From: Cloeon dipterum
Lineage: Eukaryota; Arthropoda; Insecta; Ephemeroptera; Baetidae
DNA length: 64,000 nt
Direction: 5' to 3'
NCBI RefSeq assembly: GCF_949628265.1
Contig: NC_088787.1
Location: forward strand, 3,586,501-3,650,500
Below, piece after piece: positions 36,421-46,589 of this stretch. The notes beneath the pieces were generated by a model. The model was not told where the DNA came from and made no database searches. It saw only the letters and a program-made list of their open reading frames with translations. Within the stretch, counting starts at the first letter, position 1. The number at the start of each line of letters is the position of its first letter. A program made the position numbers and the translations under genes.

Positions 36421-37175
36421 CCGTGGAACTTACGTGGATGATCCCCAATTTCCCAAATTGAGTTTTTGAAGCTCTTTTTGTGCCTAAATTATCGGTAAAT
36501 GAATTAATTGCTCCTCTAAAGCTATTTCATTTAACTTTTTTTAATTTTTTTGTAAATTTTACTTCGTTGAAGGGTCTCCGTGGATGCTCCGTGGATGTTC
36601 CGCGGACAATCCACGGAACTCCGTGGATGCTCCGTGGAACTTTCGTAGAGGATCCCCAATTTCCCCAACTCGTGTTTTTCATTACTCTTTTGTGTCTAAA
36701 TTATCAGTAAATGAATTTTAAGTGCTCATCCAAAACTAGTTTAGTTGATTTTTTTAAATTTTGTAAAATTTCCCATCGTGGAAAATTTTTCGTGGATGCT
36801 CCGTGGAACTCACGTGGATGATCCCCAATTTCCCTAAATCGTGTTTTTAAAACACTTTTTGTGTCTAAAAATTATCGGTAAATGAATTAAGTGCTCCTCC
36901 ATAGCTAGTTTATTTAATTTTTTATTATTTTTTAAAATTTTACTTCGTGGATAAGTCTTTATGGATGCTCCGTGGATGCTCCGTGGAACTCACGTGGATC
37001 CCCAATTTCCCAAAATCATGTGTTTATAACCAGTATATGTGTCTGAATAATCGGTAAATGAATTAAGTGCTTCTCCAAAACTATTTTATTTGATTTTTCT
37101 TTAAAATTTTGTGTAATTTCACTTCGTGGAAAGGTCTCCGTGGATGCTCCGTGGATGATCCGCGAATGATCCACG
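36421..37175. repeat. About 180-bp tandem repeat in the element's left arm
   Basis: Four copies and a partial fifth, starting near 36421, 36610, 36790, 36965 and 37130. Each holds 'ctccgtggatgctccgtgga', 'gatccccaatttccc' and an AT-rich filler with 'atcggtaaatgaatt'. Confidence 0.7.
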
Positions 37176-37479
37176 GAACTCTCTTAACGCAAAAATGAAA
37201 AATACCATGTATTTGAAGCAAATTGTTCAGTTCATGAGCTGCCCCTTTTCGCTTTTTTAAATTCATTAGTTATGTCATTCTTGTTTAAATTTCTAAATTT
37301 TGGAAATTGGTTAAGTGTCCGTGGAGTTTTCGTGGATGAATCTCCGGACACTTAAAACATTTTTGGTTCGTTGGTATTTCCTATAGGTACGTTAAATTGT
37401 TAGTATTATTTAATAAACCATCATCAAAGTTAATTGCGAGCTCAGAAAACTCAATATTTCCAAATATATTCCGAAATCT

Positions 37480-38420
37480 ACTCGCCACCTCGCCAGAATA
37501 GCCGCAGCCGTGTTTCAAACTTTTGAAAAGCGCGCGCACTCTTCCTGGCCGCAGCAAGCCAATGAGCGCTGCCGCTTGCCTGTTGCTGTTTGTTGACAGA
37601 CGACAGCGAGCGCGCGGACGCGCGAGCCGAGCGCAACAGAATAAAAGCCGTTGGACGACGCCACCGCGTAATGAATGTCAGTTTTCGGCCGCAAATTCGC
37701 CACGAAGTCGACCAATAATATTCCTAAGTCAGTGATTGCTGTGAAATCCGAATCATGTTCAACCATCCCTGCAAAGATGCTACAAATCAAAGGTATGTAC
37801 ATAGCATACATAAGGACTTGAAATGCATTTTATTTGATTTGTTCTCGCCGCTGCAGTCTGTTACGCCAATTTATTATTAATTATTTGACCCATTGTTTTT
37901 ACAGATCTGTGCCCGCGGCTTGCTTGTGTGATATCAATGCAACTCGTTCAAGCTGCGTTCTGAAGCTTTGCGACCCGCGGCACTATGTAAATTATTGAAA
38001 GGATGTCTGGTTTGCAGCTGGGGTTCAAGATCAAAACAAGCTAGCAGGTACACCGACATCCAAATTGTCATTTTACTTATATATTTATAATCATCTCTCC
38101 ATGACTGTAGGCTTGTGGATATGCTCTGGCTGGGACAGATCAGGCCGAGGATGTCAAGACAATCATAGATGGGAAAAGCTGCCAGCAAGATGGATTCCAG
38201 CCTGCACTCAACTTATGCCGCATTTTCCAGGTAAGCAGTTAAATTTTTGGCGCAATAATGAACAAATATTAACAATTTTAATTTATTTTTCAGTCTGGAG
38301 TCTGCTGGTGCTAATTATTACTTGGATGGAATAGAAGCGACTCCGGAGCTCAAGACGAAAAGCTACATAATTGTGTGACAGGATTTGGAATTGCTGGACC
38401 ACACCTTTGAGGAAGATTGA
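37480..38420 (+). pseudogene. Captured gene-like segment with exon-intron structure
   Basis: A GC-rich start with a TATA-like 'ataaaa' near 37640 precedes an ATG (37755) reading MFNHPCKDATNQ and a donor. Acceptor-bounded exons follow near 37903, 38110 and 38293. The third reads GYALAGTDQAEDVKTII, then SCQQDGFQPALNLC and a donor. The fourth opens SGVCWC, then a TAA, then an open frame in the same phase containing NRSDSGAQDEKLHNC. GFxP...C...GxCWC with later cysteines resembles a thyroglobulin type-1 domain, though the match is partial and the stop breaks it. Exons 2 and 3 do not join in one clear frame. I infer a captured, decaying host gene fragment. Confidence 0.35.
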
Positions 38421-38518
38421 GTGATTCATGTGTATTTTTGTTTTTAAGTGAGGCTATTTTTGAGCGAAATTGTTGTATTTTATATAGAGCATTCATTTTA
38501 AGGCTAATATCTTTGGCA

Positions 38519-38605
38519 TACACATACTTGTATTCACTGTAATAATGTTGGTATTAAACTTCAATTAAATTCCAAACATTAATTTAGTGAATACAGGTAT
38601 GTGTA
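38519..38605. ncRNA. Pre-miRNA-like hairpin inside the element
   Basis: The 5' arm 38519-38551 (starting TACACATACTTGTATTCACT) pairs with the 3' arm 38572-38605 (ending AGTGAATACAGGTATGTGTA) over about 33 nt with a few mismatches and one bulge, around a 20-nt AT-rich loop. Size and shape fit a metazoan pre-miRNA. I do not recognise the sequence as a named miRNA. A small inverted-repeat insertion is the alternative. Confidence 0.45.
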
Positions 38606-39329
38606 CAATAAATTTATGTTTGAGCTGACATTCAATCATTGAATTTTCTTGCCAGAAACGTTTTGGCAGCTGAAAATTTTATAATAAATATTTTTGATAG
38701 CCATTATAGGTTTTAAATTGGCTATTTGTGTAAGCCTTTCGAAGTCGGCGTAGCCGTATACTTCCAATTTAAATTCCCATCGACTGAGGTCAAGGATTTA
38801 ATCCTGCTGATGTATTTTCTGGGTTTTAAATGATTTATTTTGATTCTTAGAACCAAAATCAGTTCAGCCAATCTCTGTAGAAACATGGAAATAATATTTT
38901 TATCAAATCTGACGTTTCGAAGGTGATTGGCTAGACTGACTTTTGCTTTTAGTACATCAAATAAAATCAATTAAAGGATTTTGAATGCAGAGCGGTAAGA
39001 TCGTGTCTTTATTTTCTCAGTGGAAGTGCTTAAAATCAAAAGTAACAGCTGGCACCATTTTTCGGGAGCATTATTACACTAAGGGGTTTCCGAAGCTTGT
39101 GAATGTTATAATTTTTTAGCTTTCTTAATTAATTGTCTTCTCTTGTTTCTCATAACCTTTAAGGACACTACTGTAAATTGATAAAATTCTCTGTATTGAT
39201 CTATTGTTACTGTGCATGTGTCATCTTTTTGTAATCGAAATTGTATAAGTAATAAACATAAATTTTAAAATTCAAATGAATGAATTTCATTTGCGATATT
39301 ATTACCCAGAAAAATGAAACACGATCCAC

Positions 39330-39555
39330 GAAAAATCCCCAGCGATTCCACGTAGCCGTTCCACGGGGAATCTCCATAGATCATCCCCGTGGAATCTTCA
39401 TAGATCATCCCCGTGGAATCTTCGTAGATCATCCACGTGGATACCACGTATTTCGGGCGGACAATTTCTACGGGGAATCCACGTGGACCATCCACGTGGT
39501 TTCCACGTGGGATCCGTGGATCATCCACGTAGGATCCCCGTGGAGTCCACGTGGA
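39330..39555. repeat. Right-arm short repeats of the element
   Basis: Three 24-bp units keyed on 'tagatcatcc' (39377, 39401, 39425), then several 'ccacgtgg' palindromes up to the terminal repeat. The 111-113-codon open frames across this stretch on both strands are by-products of the repeat. Confidence 0.6.
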
Positions 39556-40137
39556 ATGGCCACTGGGGTGGTTCCTCGTCGCCAGTACCAAGGAATCCAT
39601 TTACGTTTTCCCCAAAGCTGAAAACTTGGTCCTCTTTCGTCACGTAAATTGCGCCACCATCTTTGAATGTTAAATGGCGCACATGAGAGGATGTTTGTTG
39701 AAACTAGAGCGTCCATCGAGACCAATAATTTGTCCCTAGTTTACCTTTTCCCGAAAACGTTTTTCCGGATTCAGCTCAGTCCTGGGAAAATGCTCTATTT
39801 TTTAAAAAAAAACCCGAAACGTGAAAACAACTTCCCGGGAAATCCATGCTCGATCGTAATTCCGTAAGCAAATATGTCTCATGAATTAAAAATTTGGAGG
39901 AAAGGAGGAAAGGGTGTCAAATTTAAAAAAAGTAATCATATTTTTCTCGTTTCCCTTCCTTCGTGAATGTCACCAAATTTTATTATTGGAGAAAATTCAG
40001 GCGAGTTTGGACATTTTTAAGTCGATTGCACATTTGAAGGGATTTTTGGAGTTGAAATATTTTTACGTGACAGTTGTATATTTGCTTAATTAAAAAAAAC
40101 TTGTTCTTGTATATGTATAGATGGTTAAATTCCAGGA

Positions 40138-40241
40138 TTGAAGCTCGGGAATGGGAGCGTTCGATCTAAAAAAAAATGGATTTCTATGTGAATGAAAGGT
40201 AGACTCTAACACTTTAAGCGTCCCCCATTCCCGAGCTTCAA
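40138..40241. other. Intronic inverted repeat, R3 copy
   Basis: The cleanest copy of the R-gene intron 1 hairpin: 40138-40156 pairs perfectly over 19 nt with 40223-40241, then continues imperfectly, with a loop of about 65 nt. Confidence 0.5.
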
Positions 40242-40683
40242 ACTTGGATTTTCTCCATTTATTAACAAGTTCTCTGAGCATATTTAAGTGGCACCTAAAA
40301 ATTTCAACGCCAACAATTCCCGTCCAATCGAATTCACCTGGAACTGCTTCGGGATTCCTGACCAAATATTCTCAAGGTAATCCATAATTTCCCATCCCGA
40401 TGGACGTTTTAGTTGAAAAAGTGGAATTTTTTCTGTCAAAGCTCTAACTTTTGAAATGCCTGTAATTTAGCAGCGGACAATGCAAGCTAAATAATAAAGA
40501 CGAGCACCAGAAGAAGTTAACATAAATATTGTCAATTTTTCCTTGTAGATTTAATTATACAAGTTAGAACTTTGTAAAGAATAAAATTAAAAGCTTACTT
40601 AATACGACCGCAAGCCTGATATTCCGCTTCAATTCGTCGCTCAGCTCCCGAAATATTTCCCACTTATCCAAGCGGTCCAACAT

Positions 40684-41810
40684 CGCGGCGGCAGCAGCAG
40701 ACTCGGCACCTATTCGAGTTCTCCTTACAATCAGCACTGCTTGCAAAAAATCAGACGAGAAATGAAGCATTTTTTATCTCTCTTGGCGCCGACGCAGGCT
40801 CATCAACGAGTCGGTCGGCGACTGTCTACCTCATTGCCGCTATCGAATTTTAATCTCATATTCAGAATACACGGCGCCACAAAGGAGCTTGTGATTCATT
40901 ATTAATGTCGCAAAACCTTTTTTTTTAATCAAAATCAATGTTTTTTCTCAAGTTGCTTTGGAGCGAATGTTGCAAACAAAAATCGAGCAACGTTGAAGGA
41001 GCGGAGACGATATCAATTGTCAACTTGAAAAAGTCCAACTCGCGTGTAAGGTGAATAGATTGTCAAAACGAGTTGTTCAACTAATGCCCGCGAGTAAGTT
41101 CAAATTCTCATTAATTATTTATTAATTATTACTCTCCCTTGCACTCGCCCATGTGGCAGTGGCGGAGACTCGAGGACAAGCGTCTACCCTGAGGGCCTTT
41201 TTGGTAAAAGTGTCCGGCTTCAGGGCGACGCTCAGCGGCCGGACGAAGCTTATAAGCTGACAAACGCTGCGAGCTCCCATCTGAACTCAAAAAAGGCACT
41301 AACTCTAGGCTAAGATGCCCATCCTGCACCGACAACCGTTGAAGCACGGGTTTATTCCATTAATTTATTGTTTGTTAAATTATAATCACACCCTAGAAAA
41401 CCGTGTTACAAATCACATTCGAATCTGCGCAGTTTTTCCACAACGCTTGCTCTTTCTCACACAGGGAATGTCATTCATTCATTCATTCATTGGTGGCGCT
41501 GTTGGACTTCTTCCTTCCCTCTCCTTCCATTCATTGCCGCTGACGTCACTCGAGTCGCGTGCCACGCTTGTTGCTAGTTGCATAAGCTGCTCGATCTGCA
41601 GGCGTCAGAAAAAGCACTGTTTGCTTTAGAAAACTCTTTTCCCTAAATTTGTTTAGAATTCCTATTATTTTAACATTTATTGCAAAATTATATAGGTAAC
41701 AAAATCTGTCAGTCTGCTCTTTTTGGCATTTTATTTAGAAAGAATCTTTCAACCACAGTCAGCTCGGCTGCTTGAATAATTATGGCTTCAATTTTTCCCT
41801 GAAGCATAAG
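40684..41810. other. Divergent intergenic region R3/Y5
   Basis: Conserved block with ATTC microsatellite and a CRE-like TGACGTCA at 41541-41548. Like the Y1 unit, and unlike Y2 and Y6, it lacks the roughly 1-kb segment with the ZAD fragment. An upstream ATG at 40770 is in frame with R3 exon 1 and would add 29 residues; R5 has the same extension but R1, R2 and R4 do not. Confidence 0.4.
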
Positions 41811-42027
41811 ACGGTGAGCCGTCGACAGATAATGTAAGGCGGAGTGTTTTTGTGGGCTCAAGTATCACCCAAAGTGGACTTTGGACTATTGCTGCGGGAG
41901 CAAAGAGCGCATTAAACATTTCCGGGTATAGGCTGCTTATTTAAGAGGGGAGTTCGTTGCTTCTAAGACATTCGACTCTCAGTGATCTAGCTGTGCAGTT
42001 CCGTCCCAGTTTTTACCCGGCGAGCAG
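41810..42027 (+). promoter_or_regulatory. Y5 promoter and 5'UTR exon
   Basis: AGTCCA direct repeat (13-mer at 41875-41887), 'tttccgggtataggctgctt' and TTATTTAAG at 41937-41945. Donor after 42027 (gagcag|gttcgt); acceptor ttttag ends at 42202. Confidence 0.55.
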
Positions 42028-42221
42028 GTTCGTTTTCTTGAAAGCTAGTTTTTGCCACTTTTTTTATTTAAAATTTTATTCATCTCATACTATAGAAATA
42101 ATTTAACTCGTCTTGGAGATAACTTAAGTTGGATTTCAATTTGTTGTTGTTTTATTGTCTGTCTCCAGCTTTCTCTCTAATCAAACCGTTCCTTTGTTTT
42201 AGATAAAAAAAAGTTCGAGTC

Positions 42222-43673
42222 ACGAATCCTTTACTTTTCGTCATCGTTTTGCTCCACCTTTCCTTGGCCACCGCCGTGAACTTCACGCGAGTCTTCGAGT
42301 GGCCCCAAGGAATGGACTACGAGTGGCCTTCCGAGACGAAAAGGATACAGGCCTTGCAAGCTGGAACTTTCAAGCCTGAGAATATTGTACCTCTTTTCAT
42401 GGCTGTGTTCGGATCAAGGATCTTCCTGAGCCTTGATAAAGAAGATGCCATTCCGGTGACTTTGGTGTCTCTGCCGACGAGCAACGCGTCCTCTGCGTCC
42501 CCGAAGCTCACCCCATTCCTTTCGTGGGACATGCATGTAAGTGTATAGGAAAGAATTACAATCAAATCGCAGATGCGTTCAGTCACTTTTTAGTCGAATG
42601 TTGTCGGAAATGTTTATATATTTTCACGATATGGAAAGAAACTGTAAAAAATGCAACAATATATACTTTTTGTAGGAATATGGAAACTGCAACAATATTG
42701 AACAACCAACAGGGCTGGAAGTGGACAACGTTGGCAGGCTGTGGGTTCTGGACAGCGGTAGCGAAAATTGCAATAGCAAACTATGGATTTTCGACTTGTC
42801 CAACCACGATCAAACCATATTGATTCATCATTTTCCTAATGCCTATTACTTGCACGACTTGGTGCTGGATGAAACGCCCAACGGATATTTCGCTTATTCC
42901 ACGCAGTGGGGTGAAAATGACATTGTCGCGTTTAGTTTAGAAAGAGAAGAATCTTGGACTGTCAAAACTCCAGGAATGAGGGTTTTGTCCACTGCCCTTT
43001 CCCCCAAGGAGGAACCGAGACAACTCTATCTTGGCAAATACAACTCCACCGAACTGTATTCAACTTCCGTTGCCGAACTTCGCAACGGAAATAAAACTGC
43101 AAATCCGAAACCAATCGGAAAATGGATTGGATATAATTCGTATAGAATGCTGATGGACAACCACGGAACCATGTATGCAGCCTTTTGGGAGATCAATTAC
43201 ATAATCTCCGTGAACATATACCAGCCAGATCAGGCGCAGAATTTTCATGAGGTAGGAAACCAAATTGAATCAGAAATTTGTAATTATATATTAGAGATGG
43301 ATTTTTTTAGTATTAACATTTTTAAACTTTCATATTTGAGAGTTGCGTGTATGATTTCATTTCTTGTATTTTATCCTTTAGTCTTAGCTAAAATTATTAC
43401 TGTCCGGATCACTTTTTAGGATGAAAAGATGAGTACTGAATGGCCGTTTACTTTTTCCTTGGACTCGTCGGGAACCTTTTGGATGACTGAGTTTATTAAA
43501 ACAAGGACTAGGCCTACGTACAGGCTACTAAAGGCTGCAGTCGGTTCAAAGTCATACATGAGCGAACCTCAGACAAAAGGTAATTTTATTCGAAAAATAG
43601 CTATTCACATCTAATTTTTTCAACCATCATGATTCATGTGAGATAATGTATTACAGGCGGACGGAAGTGTTAA
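42222..43673 (+). pseudogene. Yellow-family copy Y5, start codon lost
   Basis: Exons 42222-42536, 42676-43251, 43420-43579, 43657-43673, with lengths identical to Y1 (315, 576, 160, 17). The start codon position reads ACG (42222-42224) in an otherwise conserved context, followed by the same signal peptide codons. The next in-frame ATG is after the signal peptide. All other Yellow motifs and splice sites are intact, so the change is recent. Non-AUG initiation at ACG is possible but inefficient. The same anchor-deleting last exon is present. PolyA signal at 43897-43902. Confidence 0.65.
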
Positions 43674-45188
43674 AGACGGAGAAAATCGAAAATGATTTGT
43701 ATGGCGCCATCACAGCTCCGCTTCATTGACCAACAGGCTTTGATTAATACCCGATTTTTCATATCCTTATTCATAAACTGGTCTTTTTCATGATTTCACT
43801 GTAAAAATATACTTTGAATTAGACCTGTCATTTAATATTAGATGTTCATCCAGATATCCGAATATAGGGGCTAGAGTTATAATGTTTTATATTTTGAATA
43901 AAATGAGTTTATGAGCCCTGATATATATTTTAGGTGAAGTAAATTTCATTCAATTTTTCTTTCTATCAATGAAGTCGCCGCTTGATTTGTTATTCCTTCA
44001 TTCATTCCGTTGTATTCTTAATAATTAAAAAATGACAAATCACCTCCAAAACACCACTGCCGTGTTTTATTTTAATCTCTTATGCACAAAATATTATAAT
44101 CTTTGATCTGTCGTCTTGGCAATGAAATTTACGCAGCACATGCGGTTGTGTTTATTTTAGATTTATTTTTTTAATTTCTAACTAAAAGAGCCTGAACATT
44201 TATGTGTGTTTCATCTGCGTTGTTGAGAGACTACATATTTAACAAGAGCAAATAACACGTTCTTTTACTGTTCGGAGATGGATTTTATTGTTATTTATTT
44301 TTACGAACAAAGTCCAAAGAACATGAAGCTCGTGGTTTGCTTTGTCTGCTAGAAGTTCTCAGTTTTATTTGCCAGGTCAGGAGTGAAAGACCAAACATTT
44401 AGGAAGTGCATTTATCAAAGAATTATAGTTTCAGAAATTATAAATAATTTCGTATGTTGGCAGAAAAGATCAAACTCTTGTATAATTAAAAAAGGGATCT
44501 GCTGCACTTCTGCGCTATTAAACTCTTTAGTCTTTTAGTCTTTGGAGGAAATGGTTTAGAAAAAAGTCTAGCATTAGCATATAGTTGAAGAAGAGCACTC
44601 GGTAGACTTGGGCTTCGGAAGGTCCAATTTCTAACAAATCGCACGGGACGCGTGGCACACTGCCAAGCGATAGAGCCAAGTCGGCGGTTCCATGTGCAGA
44701 GCGTTCAGAAAAGTGAGATTTTATCGCAGTCTCGATGTTGTTTTATCTAAGAAACAAAGAAAAAAATCTAGGCTTACAATTACCAGCAAAAAATTGCTGC
44801 GTTAAAAAAACTACTGTTTGTCTTTAGCCCTCAAATACAAATGAAGTAGAGGATAGATACAAAATTGGGTCGCGATAAGACGCCACTGCACGCGCCACAT
44901 AACTCCCGTCAGAGCATCTCGCCTTTTTTCGATCACCGCAAGCAGATAAGAATTTGAGATAAAAGCGATGCAGAATTTGTCCGTGCAAAAAGTGGCGAGT
45001 CGCCCAGCCTGTTGAGTTACATAAGCATTTCGAGGCTTTTCATTAACAAAATGTCCAAAATTTAAAATATACTCGGTAAAACATAAGAAAAATTCAAGCA
45101 ATATCTTTCTAGCATTTAAAAACACTACCGATAAGTGTTGAAATATTTCCTCGTGCATGCTGTAAATTTTTGCTTTGATATTATCTCT
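43674..45188. other. Y5 3' flank, conserved non-coding
   Basis: Counterpart of 9431-10918 and closer to the Y6 flank. A 137-codon minus-strand frame at 44811-45224 is broken in the other copies and is not called. Confidence 0.45.
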
Positions 45189-45202
45189 GTTGCCATGGCA
45201 AC
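45189..45202. promoter_or_regulatory. Perfect X-box palindrome
   Basis: GTTGCCATGGCAAC in the conserved setting, followed by 'gtcatgcgacgg' and cttatctt. Confidence 0.5.
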
Positions 45203-46589
45203 GTAGTGGCACAATCCAGAACAAGTCGTCGTCATGCGACGGTTAATATCTTATCTTTTTATCACTGACAGCTTTTGTCTTTTCTGTCTCAAAATTATTA
45301 ATGCCAACAATACCATCCCCATCCAGCTTGGAATTTTAATAAAAATTAAAACAGGAAAGGAGTGAGAAAAAGGCCAACACGATCAATGTGCAACCATTTT
45401 TATTTCATTGAACACAATTGTTTTTGGTTAATTTTGAAAAATTAAAACATTCCAATTCATAAAATTCAGTGTGAATATGATTTAATTTTGGAAATGTATT
45501 CAGGACAGGATCATCTTTAAGGTTCATTTGCGATTAGTATAATGAATCCATTTCCATCTCGAAAATCATGGAAAATTATCGTCCATTAACACGAATTTGT
45601 TCCCATTTGTCCAAGTATTCCCCATATTGCATACCCACTTCCTAGCTAAAAATTGTCTGTTGTTTCACTGTACTCAAGGGTAGACAAGGTCAGATAAGAA
45701 TGGAAAACAATATTTAAGCTGCGATAAGCTTATACGAGCGACGCCTGTGTAAAGGAAACTACTTCTAAAATGACGCAGACCCGAAGATGTGCAATAAATA
45801 AATTAATTATTTAATGTGAAGAGCTCTTACTATAGTCTAATTAATTGGAAGACACCACCTTACACTTTGAGAGTATCAAAGCTATTAACCTGAACTCAAT
45901 AAACAGCCAATTTTTTTAATTCAGTGGCTGTCCATTCCGAGTAAAAGTATAACCTTATCACAGTTATTTCTCCTGTGCAAGCGACAAAGAACAGGTTCAG
46001 CCACTCTGAATCGTATAATCTCTCTGATACAGAAAAGCTGCCTCCTCCTTAGTTCTGAAAGCGTCTCCTTATTATGGGCCTGCCATGCCATTCATTTTGA
46101 ATGGAGAGGAGAGAGCCATCAATCAAACCATCAAACTAAACAACCATCCATGTTAGAAAAGCATGGCAGCACCTTATAAGACAGGAATCACGCGTGACAG
46201 CGAGCTTTTTGTCAATTTTCTGGTGGTGATGTCAACGTCCAAAGTCAAATTTCAGCATAGAAGCGGTCATCAGATAAGGGATGAGTTTGAATTTGGTGTA
46301 AATAAGGAAGATTAGAAACTGCAATGTTTATTTAATTTTAATATTGAACAAAAGAATCAATTATCATTCCCCACAATTTTTACTGACGTGTGATATTCCC
46401 ACGAAAAATTCAATAATATTTGATGATTATTTTTTAAAAATTGAAACTCTTAATTGCGCACGGATGCGCAGTCAAGATAAGTACAAGATTAGACAATGAA
46501 TACGCGTCCTAATTCGTAGATAAGGAAAACTGTCGTATAAAATACACACATAATCTCTGCTTCTCTCAGCAGAGAAAAGCGCGTAATAA
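45203..46589. promoter_or_regulatory. Convergent 3' module with GATA sites (unit 4)
   Basis: Counterpart of 1937-3241 between Y5 and R4. GATA-type sites near 45692, 45956, 46271 and 46475. No conserved frame. Confidence 0.4.

Larger units (their letters stand above)
36237..39568. mobile_element. DNA-transposon-like element with captured sequence
   Basis: The ends are CCCCAGTGGCCAT (36237-36249) and its exact inverse (39556-39568). A TG dinucleotide flanks both sides (36235-36236 and 39569-39570), and removing the element plus one TG restores the reading frame and length of R3 exon 2. Both arms are filled with short, largely palindromic repeats around 'cgtggatgatccacg'. No transposase-like frame is visible, so it is non-autonomous. 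The middle (about 37480-39290) has quite different composition and looks like captured host sequence. The 2-bp target duplication and subterminal repeats do not let me assign a superfamily; foldback-like is a fair description. Confidence 0.8.
34163..40683 (-). pseudogene. RCBTB-like copy R3, disrupted by a transposable element
   Basis: The eleven-exon plan is present: 40683-40606, 39703-39571 joined to 36236-36186, 36122-35914, 35851-35693, 35577-35321, 35213-35125, 35062-34875, 34815-34691, 34645-34548, 34494-34363, 34303-34163. Exon 2 is split by the 3.3-kb element at 36237-39568; the two parts sum to 184 nt, exactly the exon length in the other copies. Exon 10 carries a 1-nt insertion (132 nt instead of 131) that makes an immediate TAG (34424-34426) just before the GVTVENA motif. 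Either lesion would destroy the BACK-like part or more. RCC1 repeats (VYAWGLNDFGQLGLGT) and the BTB exons are otherwise open, so decay is recent. Confidence 0.8.

Noticed and set aside
36480..36710. Plus-strand frame of 76 codons in the left arm of the element
   Set aside because: It runs across the 180-bp tandem repeat and is not kept from one repeat copy to the next.
39265..39725. Open frames of 85-113 codons on both strands in the right arm of the element
   Set aside because: They are translations of short palindromic repeats (24-bp units and ccacgtgg), open in several frames at once.
44811..45224. 137-codon minus-strand frame near the X-box of unit 4
   Set aside because: The equivalent frames in units 1 and 2 are cut to 65 codons by substitutions and indels, so there is no sign of coding constraint.
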